64,000 nt of DNA from Conoideocrella luteorostrata (Eukaryota > Ascomycota > Sordariomycetes > Hypocreales > Clavicipitaceae): NCBI GenBank assembly GCA_032433595.1, contig JASWJB010000198.1, positions 1 to 64,000 of the forward strand, written 5' to 3'. The translations under genes and the position numbers were made by a program. The notes under the pieces were generated by a model. The model was not told the DNA's origin, did not search any database, and saw nothing but the letters and a program-made list of their open reading frames with translations. Positions within the stretch are counted from its first letter, which is position 1, and every line of letters starts with the position of its first letter. Positions 11,890 through 20,950 of this stretch are shown in pieces.

Positions 11890-14288
11890 ATGCATCATCA
11901 TGGCTCTTCATACCCCGACGTCTTGCCGTCCAGTCCAGCGGATATGCCCTCTTCCCCTCCAGCAAATCCCTTTCTTTCACCAACTCGAACCAGCTGCCGT
12001 AAGGAAAAGCGAAACCCGTCCATCACGCCAAGGAGGTTCGGGCGATTCTTCACGCCGCGATCGACCTTGCCTCCCGAGAACCGAGTTGCTCTTGGGATAC
12101 TCCATGCATCGGCTACCAATCGCCAACTCATCTCTCCTCAATCTTTGGCAGGTGATCCGTTGAGCTCCGATCCGATATGCCCATCGTCACCTACCGAGGG
12201 CTTGGGACAGGTTGACGGTACTGCAGATAAAAGGAAACGGATGGAGCGAACCCAGCCAAGCATAAAGAGACGGCGTGGCCTTGTTGCTGATGATATGGCT
12301 CCTCCGCCTCTTCGACTTCCAGGGAGATCGATCCATATGACACGGGATGGGGATGTGCACATGACGGAAAGTCCGTCCGAGTCTGATGCTGCAGACGGCC
12401 TTGATAATAGACGGCGAGCTACTTTGGTTGGTGATATATAATCTGTCCGCTCACGGGGAACTCCAAATCAAAACTGACTCCGTACAGAGCCACTTTTTCA
12501 AAGCAAGCCGTGGTAGTAGTACTGTTGGCTTGGAAGAAAAGTCCTTTCCTGCTGCCCCTAGCGTCCAGCCGTCAGAGCTGAGATCAAATCTGGTATGTAG
12601 GCAAATGACGTATACATGCGAGAGTCATGGTACTACGGACGTTGCTCGTTCTAATACAATAGCAGATTCTTGAAGGCTACCGACCTAAACCTATTCGCAA
12701 ATTTCGAAATCGCGGCTTCGAAGCGCAGCTGCTTGATCGCGAGCAGGGATTTGCCTCCCACACCGGACGGCAATACCTCAACTATCCTGCCCACGATGCA
12801 AGAACTCACTCTGCATCCTTTTACAGCAGAAGCTGCGATGTCCATCAGTGCACCTCATATACCGGCCAAGGAAACACCATCCCATTCAGCCTTTCAAGCT
12901 GCCACCGAGCTCCTGTCACTGCCATTGGTGATGAGCAAGGGTTCGTACGTCTCTTCAACACCAAGACGACGGATGGCCCCGTGGATTCCAAAGTAGATGT
13001 TCACATCCAAGTTCACGACAACGCCATTATGGATCTGGATTTTTCCGACGATGATATGCGGCTAGCAACAGCCTGCGGGGACAGAACCGGTAAGATTGTT
13101 GATGTCCCTACTCAGTCTGTTGCCGTAGAGCTTGCAGGAGGACACTGGGACTCCCTCCGGCAGGTGGCTTTCCAACCCGGCAAAGCCAACGGCAGCGTTC
13201 TCGCCACATCAGACAGAGCAGGGCGAGTCCAAATCTGGGATTTGCGCTGCTCTCCCATGGTCACCGGCTGCTTCACTACCGCAGGGCTCTTCGGCACCGG
13301 AAACCGCGATGTCACCATCGACCCAGTGCCAGCCAAAACAGTCAACACCATCGACAATGCCCACGTGCGCACCGTCCAAGGCGTCACATCCAGCGTATCC
13401 ATCACCGCGATGCAGTGGCTCCCCTCTGGCCGAGAACACCTCCTGCTCACCGCCTCCGAAGCCAACGCGTGCATTAAGCTCTGGGACACGCGATACATCA
13501 AACCACGACGACAAGTAGAAGAAACACCCCTCGCCATGACGCCGCAGCCGCTAACCCACGCCTGGCGCTCATACGGCATCACCTCCCTTGCCCTCAGCAC
13601 CGACGCATCCCGCCTCTACGCCGTCTGCAAGGACAGCACCGTCTACGCCTACTCAACAGCACACCTGCTGCTCGGGCACGCCCCTGAACTCCAAGACGGC
13701 GCATCCAAGCGGAAACCCAGCGGGAACGAAGGCCTCGGGCCCCTCTACGGCTTCAAACATGACAGCTTCCGCGTATCCTCATTCTACGTCAAATGCGCCA
13801 TACGACCCTCCTCCCCTACTAGCAACGACCAGCCTGAGCTCCTCGCGGTAGGCAGCACAGACAGCTGCGCCATGGTCTTCCCCACTGATGAGCAATACAT
13901 GCGCTCCGCGTGGGCGAAGCAGGCGCATGCCGCCCACGACCTCGAGCCCGGTAGTTCCCAGTCTGCCGTGACACCATCACAGTCTTTCTCTTCTTCTGCT
14001 GCCGCCACGCCATCCGGTCTTACGCCTTCGTCGTCCCCCGTCCCCATGTTCAGATCGGGCACGCCCCTTGTGCGCGGCCACTCCCGCGAAGTCACCACTC
14101 TCAGTTGGTCGCACGACGGGAAGCTCGTCACAGCTTCGGATGACTACGTTGTCAGGCAGTGGCAGTCTGGTGGGGACAAGGCCAGATATCTACGTCAGGT
14201 GGGCGAATTTGGGGGTGAGAGACACATGGCTGGCTGGGCGGAAGTCGGTCATGATTGGGACTTGGACGATGATGAAGATGACTGTTGA
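11890..14288 (+). CDS. cdt2: Cdt2-like WD40 substrate receptor of CRL4
   Basis: Three exons: 11890-12426, 12488-12592, 12666-14288, giving 754 residues. Introns of 61 and 73 nt (GTTGGT...TACAG and GTATGT...AGCAG) keep the frame. The N-terminal ~180 residues are basic and disordered, and contain a PCNA-box-like stretch PRRFGRFF at residues 47-54. From about residue 215 a WD40 propeller follows. It includes blades ending GFVRLFNT, GDRTGKIVDV, SDRAGRVQIWDLR, NACIKLWDTRY, DSTVYAYST and DDYVVRQWQ, with the LATSDRAGRVQIWD signature typical of Cdt2/DTL. The protein ends in an acidic tail. By family, Cdt2 with Cul4-Ddb1 ubiquitinates PCNA-bound targets (Cdt1, Spd1-type inhibitors) in S phase and after DNA damage. 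It acts in the nucleus. The ATG at 11890 is the first in frame; a start at codon 19 is possible. Confidence 0.9.
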
Positions 14289-15084
14289 TGATTCTAGCTT
14301 CGTTCTTTCTGGCTCTCTTTCTTGCTTTTCTAAGGGTGATCCCATACATGGTCCCACATATGCATAGCACGCGTTGGCGTTAACAAGAGATAGTCACATA
14401 ATGAATCTTTTTTTTTTGTCTTGGACTTTACATGTTCACAGGCATACCGTACATACCATACTATGCCATACCACTCCATTCCATACCATCATAGTCAGCA
14501 GCCACCATATCAAGACATCACTCATAGATACTTCACTGTATGGGGCTAGATATTATTGCAACATGTAAAAGGGGCTCCGTCCGATTCAACGCGCCAAATT
14601 ATGCAAAGCCGCAACTAATAATGCTCTACAAAATAATGTCTAGGGCTATGGATCCTGTGCAAAGCGGTTACTACCCCAACGATGACAGTCTGTGCCCCTC
14701 CACCAGCGACCCATGCTTTGAAACGCCGAGCCTCGTTTACTACATGATCGTGGAGACTAACTAATAATGACGCCACATATTTGCAGGTCCTATACGTAAC
14801 CTATATTGATGCAACCGCATCTTCCCCTCTTCTGGTGAAAATGAGGGAAACGAAGCAATAAAACACGAAAAAGACTATTCCGCCGAACACCAAGTCCATG
14901 CAGTCAGGATCGGATACTTTTGGCTACCCATCCTTGCGTGCGTACATTAATCGTATCAACGTCTTGGGCCGCATTACCCCATGGGGCGCGCAGCCCTGGC
15001 AGGAACTTAATTCCGATTATAAGCGAACAGCTGGGAACGAACAAAAACACAGGAACACGAGCGGACATGATGGAGGAGGGCATG
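14289..15084. other. Convergent intergenic region
   Basis: Lies between the 3' ends of the cdt2-like and heme-oxygenase-like genes. It holds an imperfect CATACC-rich stretch at about 14440-14490 and otherwise only short open frames. It probably contains both 3' untranslated regions. Confidence 0.6.
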
Positions 15085-16506
15085 TTACTCCGAGGATGAG
15101 GCCCGTCGGCCCGAGAAGACAGCTCCAAGGATGATGAATCCAATGGCTACGCCGATTACCCAATTCGTGACCTGCTCCCGATGCAGGCGTCTCGAAGCCA
15201 TCTTGAGGCTCTCGGCTAAGTCCCCGGCTGAATTCCCCGCTCCGAGGTGGCTCCGCGAGGGTTGGGGTAGGGATTTCTCGAATCTAACAGATTTCGATGA
15301 TGCAGGACACTGTTCCATGTCGATGGCAGGGGGTATAATCGGATGATTATCAGGCTCGGCCGGGAGTGCATCCTCAACAATAGAGGGCGTGTTTCTATCG
15401 CCGGAGCTGCATGTTTCCACCTCACTATTGCCGGGCGTCCTGTTCGATGAGCCCCGAGCGCCCCGAGCACTGCGCTCTTTTGTGACTGCGACGCTGTCAC
15501 GGAAGCGATTGGTAGAGGGCATCCTGACGCCGGTTGTAGGAGAATCTGCCGAGCCCTGTCTGTCGAAGGTTTGGTAGTTTGGCTTGCCCATCACGTTGTC
15601 CAATTGGGCGACCACTAATATCATATTTTCAAATATGCAAATAGCCTCTTGTACAATATCGTGCTTTTCACGATTGCTGAGTGACTCTTCGGCATCTGCT
15701 AGGCGCTGCTTGAAGTCATTTTTCAAGTCTTCGCCATCGAGAGGTGTGTCGAATTGGAAGAATTGAAGAGATATTCCATGTACAGTTTGGGGAGAGAACC
15801 CAGGCTGCTGCGGCTGCGCGGTCAGCTTCGTCGTCACCTTGCCTCCCTCCCTCTCACTTCGTTGTGAAGCGGTAGGAATCACAGGACACGGCTCGTCCCA
15901 AAATTCATTTCCGGCAGACTCAAGGGTGGCGCGAATGAAACGTCCTCCGGAAAACAATGCCATGAACATGATGTAAGAGTAGGCAAGTAGGACGTGAGGC
16001 TTGCTCCGAATGGCGCGCCTGATGTGCTTGACAAATTCCGCCAGACGGCCAATTTTGCTGACAACGTCGAGTTGTTCCCTGGTTTTGTCCTCCGACCAAG
16101 CCGTCATAGACCGAATATCTGCCACGAGGCTATCCGTGCGCATCAACCCAGGCAAGTACAACATGTCCAAGGTTTCTAGCAAGGCAGTCGAAACGTCAGG
16201 TTTGGGAAATTCATCCCGTCCTGCACTTGACATGCCCGAGAGGTCGGACGGCTCGCGGGGTAAGGCATGGTCTACGGAACCAGAGATTATGTCGGACCAT
16301 ACGGACTCAAAAGTTTGATAGATCGGGGCAATATGAAGCAGTCCTGAAGCATACACAAACGGACTCGCCGCATGCGGCGGTAGAACTAAGGGCAACCGCG
16401 CAATAATGAGCTTATTAAGCTTGGCGTGAATTGGCCTAGTTGCGATGGCTATCGACTCGGCCAGCGGTCGATCCTCGCGGAAGGTGTTCAAAGGTAGAGC
16501 CGTCAT
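15085..16506 (-). CDS. Heme-oxygenase-like protein with C-terminal membrane anchor
   Basis: Intronless 473-residue protein starting at ATG 16506. The N-terminal ~260 residues fit the heme oxygenase-like all-helical fold. LAESIAIATRPIHAKLNKL carries His27 at the place of the proximal heme ligand. The later segment YIMFMALFSGGRFIRATLES (185-190 FSGGRF) matches the family's distal-helix GDLSGGQ region, with Arg in place of the usual Gln. A long polar linker (about 320-440) precedes a single hydrophobic segment at about 448-466 (WVIGVAIGFIILGAVF), giving a tail-anchored topology like animal HO-1 and yeast Hmx1. If active it would oxidise heme to biliverdin, CO and iron on an ER-type membrane, helping iron recycling. 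Activity is inferred only, since many fungal members of this superfamily are uncharacterised. Confidence 0.82.
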   Translation of the reverse strand: MTALPLNTFREDRPLAESIAIATRPIHAKLNKLIIARLPLVLPPHAASPFVYASGLLHIAPIYQTFESVWSDIISGSVDHALPREPSDLSGMSSAGRDEFPKPDVSTALLETLDMLYLPGLMRTDSLVADIRSMTAWSEDKTREQLDVVSKIGRLAEFVKHIRRAIRSKPHVLLAYSYIMFMALFSGGRFIRATLESAGNEFWDEPCPVIPTASQRSEREGGKVTTKLTAQPQQPGFSPQTVHGISLQFFQFDTPLDGEDLKNDFKQRLADAEESLSNREKHDIVQEAICIFENMILVVAQLDNVMGKPNYQTFDRQGSADSPTTGVRMPSTNRFRDSVAVTKERSARGARGSSNRTPGNSEVETCSSGDRNTPSIVEDALPAEPDNHPIIPPAIDMEQCPASSKSVRFEKSLPQPSRSHLGAGNSAGDLAESLKMASRRLHREQVTNWVIGVAIGFIILGAVFSGRRASSSE

Positions 16507-18311
16507 GATTTAATCTATCGAGGCATACCGTGGTAACAAGAAAAGAAAGCATAAAGGAAGTCGATATCCAAAAGGGAGCGTCTAGAGGGGTAAAACTACG
16601 TTACCGATTTATATATATTGGGCGTGTTTAGGATTTGCCGGATGAAAATACCGCAGGTTGTGGCCATACAAGAAGAGGATGGATATGCACGCTGTTGGTG
16701 TTGACCCTGTCCTGCCCTACATTGATGGTTGCGATACCGCAGCAGCGAGTGTGGATACCTCAGTGTGTCGAGGAAAGTTGTGAAGTATCAGAAAGAGCGA
16801 CGTGCATGCTTGATAATGCCAGGAACCAGCTTGTGTGGTCGCGTCGCCGTGGCATTAGGGAACTCTTTGTTCGTGGATTTGTTGTGAACTTGTTGTGCCC
16901 TCGCTTCCGTCATTGAGAGTCGACGCAGTCAAAGGCTGAGCCGAGTCCAATGAGACTTCAAGTATCCTCGACGCCAACAAGGTGATGCGAAGTGAGCCGT
17001 TAGCCCAGCGCAGCAGTCAGTTGTGCATGAGATCTTCCCAGCTCAAGTCCCCCTCGATGCTTGTCGCCAGAAGGTCGGGAATGAGGTATCAGTTGCGCCG
17101 TAGTGTTGGCCGCGAGTCCAACGGCTGTTTTCCTCCTGCAGGCGGATTCCGCACCTTTTATCAAGTGAACCCAAATTACCTCAACTGTCTTATCGCTCCA
17201 GGCTTCCGCGTGTTCGTTACCACAATACCTGTTCGGAGCGGAGTTCAACAGCCAGGGTTCGAGTGACTATTGATTCCACTAGCTCACCGTCCTGTTTCCT
17301 CGATCGTGACTGTTCACCAGCATGCCCGGCTTTAGACGCTCAGGCGTGCAGTGGGGTGGTAGGTAGTTCGTAGTTTCGAGCAGCATAGAGGTTGTAAAAT
17401 GTGCGAATATGTGGTCACAGCACCGCGATAGGACGCCATATCCTGACATACGGATTTGTCAACAACGCCATGTTTTTCTGCTTTTCATTTTTCCACATTT
17501 CCCGCCGGTTCCACTCCTCTTTGGAAGTCTCTGCTGTAGCTGACTTAGGACCAAGGCCAGAGACCGTTTTCCTTGGTTAAGGTTGTTGTCGCCCACTTTT
17601 GCGGAGGTCGCTCTCCGACGATCGGGAAATAGCAGCTTGATCGCTCTCAGCAGAGGAAAGCACGCTGCGCTAGTTGGCCGTTTGTATTTTTTCTTGTGAC
17701 TACAGAACCAGCATGTCTGGACATCCAGGGTAGTCGGTACCAAAAAATTTTGACCAACAAAAAAAAAACAAACAAAGAGGTATTGAGACAGACAGCCGAA
17801 AACTAGGAAGAATGAGAGGAAAGTGACAGGATTGATGTGTGAGAGCTGTCTTAATGACCCGCTCGGGGGAGACCGAAACTTGTGCAAAATAATCAATGTT
17901 ACCCTAATAAAGACGAGGGCCGAGGCGATTCCGGATGAAGCCGAATAGGTAAAGCGACTCTGTCCCACAGCTTCCATGTACATGTACAAATTGCCCGACT
18001 CTTCCGTGCAAAGGCATCAGATTTCTTTAATCCGCGTTTGTTCACGTAATTTGTGCGCCAACAACATTAGGTCGGCAAGGCAATATGACGGGACACGATT
18101 ATTGTACGGTAATAGTTAGATTTGCCGCCATTTGGGTCACCAGGCACTAAAGGGTTGAGCCCGCACGGCAACTAGAAGACATCGTTGTCACACGACATAT
18201 TGTTGACTTGCATGCGCAGTGCTCCGTAACGACTAATTCTACACGAGCCGCGTGAACTGCAACAATTGTATTAATTCTATTCCTTTGGAGTGCATTACTT
18301 TATCGTCTAAG
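16507..18311. other. Intergenic, no supportable gene
   Basis: A 1.8-kb gap between two minus-strand genes. The longest open frame (17459-17989, minus) has no recognisable domain and an atypical composition, and was not accepted. There is an A-rich run at about 17759-17776. The left part, next to 16506, would include the promoter of the heme-oxygenase-like gene. Confidence 0.55.
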
Positions 18312-19851
18312 TTATACTGTATCACGGTCTGTCTGACCATTTTCCTGCTTCTCGCCGTCTTCTCGACTTTCATTATTGATAAAGACAAAAGACACAAACA
18401 CCACCGCAGCGCCAATCCAATACACAAAGCTTGAATACTGCCCATATTGTATCATCTCTCCAATCAAAGATAGTGGGATGGTAAGAGACAGCCCAACCGT
18501 CACGACCAGCGGAGTGGTTAGGAGCATGGCAAGCGCCCACGAGATGTCGCTCACAAATGATGCCAAAGAATTCACCTGCACCTCATTAGCACCTGTCTCG
18601 TGCGTCGTTCGCAAAGTCTTACACTTACAATTATAACGGTCCAAACCTTGCTAGTAGGAGGCATTTCGAACTACATCCGGTATTAGTACAAAGACGGAGC
18701 AAATAGGAGGCTGCATTTGCGAACTTACTGGCTCGATATTCGTCCAATGCAAGATGAAAAACAATGGCCACAACAACACCAGATTAAAAACTCCAACCAA
18801 CCCAAAGAATAGCTTCATATCAACTTTGTCCTCATTACCCACGCGCCTCTTCATGACCGTAACATACATGCCATACATGATGGCACTGAAAAATGCCATA
18901 GAATCGCCTATGGCAATCTGTGCAGGTGTTTTGTGTGGAAACGATCCTCTGTTCTCGTCGCTCTCCCCGGATAAGTCAACCGTTGAGATTAGAACGATGC
19001 CGACTAACGAGGCCGTGACGCCTATAAGTTTCCGTATAGAAAAAGGTTCGACCCGGAATAATGCGCAAAAGACCAATGTCCAAACACTGCTCGTAGATGT
19101 TAGGATGGTAACGCTCGCAACGCTGGTGTATTCTAAGCAAGCCGACGCAAAGTAGTTGGCGATAAACCACAGCATGCAAAATTCCAAGCTCAGCATTGCT
19201 GTCTCGCGGAAATTGAGTCTGTCGTCCTCATTGGCCACGTGTTCCGCCTCTGCTCCCCCGTCTGCCATCAACCCCTCGCCGTCTAGTGCATCGTCTTCGG
19301 TCGCAGTTTTTGTATATGACGCTCGCTGCTTGTGCTCTATCCATAGCTGTGTTAAGTCATGACGTATGCCCCGCACCCCTGTTTTCAGAAAGTACTTGAT
19401 GAACATGGGCAATAACGAAACTGCAAAGACGGAGGTGTTCATGTAGACGAGGAAGAACGGCTTGTCGTAGGTGTGATCTGAAAATATGAACTGCCCACCG
19501 ATTGAATCAGCAAATGTTCCAATAGTCCATCCCACAGATGTGCTCCGAACAGAGTGAGGAACTTACGCTCGCGAGAAAATTGGACAGCGTCCACAAGAAC
19601 ACCGTCACTAACAGAAGGCAGATGCCCAAGGTCCGTCTGGCAACACCTCCGAGACCTACACTAGCCCAGAATCGTCCTGCTTTCAAGGGCACCGGCGGTG
19701 GCACGAGTATTGACCCTGTTGATGCCGTCATCTCTACCGCCTCCTCGTCCTCCTCTCCTCCCAGAGAAAAACGTTGGTGGCCCATCTCGTTCGTATTGGC
19801 AGAGCTAGCGAAAGCATCTTCACTTGCGTGTCGCAAATTCGAGGTCGCCAT
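18312..19851 (-). CDS. SLC35F5/THI74-type drug/metabolite carrier
   Basis: Four exons: 19851-19567, 19490-18729, 18670-18629, 18575-18312, giving 450 residues. All introns have GTAAGT donors (76, 58 and 53 nt). Exon 3 is a 42-nt micro-exon encoding FEMPPTSKVWTVII; including it restores the conserved run into VNSLASFVSD. The N-terminus (about 75 residues) is cytosolic and acidic, followed by about ten hydrophobic segments of the EamA/DMT fold, for example LGICLLLVTVFLWTLSNFLA, the segment around LLPMFIKYF, and AMLLTTPLVVTVGLSLTIPL. The FLAS...DHTYDKPFFLVYMNTS and LTTPLVVTVGLSLTIPLSL stretches match the SLC35F5/YML018C/Thi74 subfamily. In yeast this group is vacuolar or thiamine-repressible, but the substrate is not established and I do not assign one. 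The upstream genes are not functionally linked in any obvious way. Confidence 0.9.
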
Positions 19852-20950
19852 GGTCGTTCATAGGTGTCGATGATGAGGATGCGAGCCGGAACGCTGGCCC
19901 TCGCGACCTCTGCGGTTTTGGGGGTAGAAAGGTCGAACAAGGGAGGTCACATGTGAGGTTGCACCACGAGACCATTGGTGCAGGTGTAGGCCTGGAAAAA
20001 GCGATGCCGAATAACGCAGAGGAGGAGGAGGGAGTAAAAGAAAAGGAAGAAGAAAAAATAATCGCAGTCTATCAAGCCGCCAAATATTCAAGGGCCATCC
20101 GGGGTCTTTCGACGTAAGGTAATGATGGGTAAGGAAGCTTTAAAGTATGGCCAGGCATCGGTGACGGGGATCTAGAGTACGCACTGCAATAGGGGTCTCC
20201 CGGTAGGTGGATTTGCTGGAAACTCCAGTGGCAGTGGCTGGCGTCGGCCACGCACTTACGTACTATAGTACCATACACGAAGCCGGGGACAGTTTAACTG
20301 AGCCATCGAGGTAGCATTAGCTCCGCAAGAGATAATGCCTCAGCGACCAAAAACACGATAAAAATTAAACCCCCAAAAAATGCATTAACTATTATATAGC
20401 TTAGCTAGCTATTTAGTTAATAAATTTTATTAATAACAAGCTTTAATTGCATGCGTGGTCGGCGTTCGAATTGAAAGTGTCAATTGGACGAAATGGCTCA
20501 GTTAAACTGTCCCCGCATGCGTACCCACCGTCGGACCATCTGTGGCCACATCGAACGAACCCTTGAATATCGTCAAATTCAGCGGCCATGCTACGTCGTC
20601 CATCCAGGTTCATCATCCGCTCATTTACTCGGATAAAACGGAGTACTGGTATTACTATTGCACAGCAAAAACTTGACTAAAACTAGAAGAAAAAACAAGA
20701 AAGCGTAGACCACCATTAATACTTAGTTTACTACTGTTAGAACTTGCACTCGCATTTTTTTATCTTTGCACAACGCCTTTGCGGACCTTTACCAACTGTG
20801 TTTTCACCTCTCGCCAACGTCCCGTTTCACCTACATTGAAGCCTCCGTCTCTCTCTGCCAACAATCACATTATCTAAATCGTACTCGACCTTGCTCGTGC
20901 CCTTGTCCCGCCACAAACATTTCTCACTCTCGGAATCCCGTCAAATGACA
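19852..20950. other. Intergenic region holding a MITE-like element
   Basis: 1.1 kb between the carrier's promoter side and the 3' end of the enterotoxin-like gene. It contains the inverted-repeat element at 20284-20515, a TACTCCGTA-type motif near 20638, and pyrimidine-rich DNA at about 20810-20950. No gene is seen. Confidence 0.65.
20284..20515. mobile_element. MITE-like element with perfect 22-bp terminal inverted repeats
   Basis: A 22-bp sequence beginning CGGGGACAGTTTAACTG at 20284-20305 is repeated exactly, in inverted orientation, at 20494-20515. The 188-bp interior is AT-rich (notably 20340-20450) and has no open frame, as expected of a non-autonomous DNA transposon derivative. I could not see a clear target-site duplication outside the repeats, so the true ends or the superfamily are uncertain. 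It lies about 435 bp past the stop codon of the enterotoxin-like gene. Confidence 0.75.

Noticed and set aside
17459..17989. Minus-strand open frame of 176 residues
   Set aside because: No domain, no promoter features, mixed composition with a low-complexity Phe/Leu run derived from an A-rich tract.
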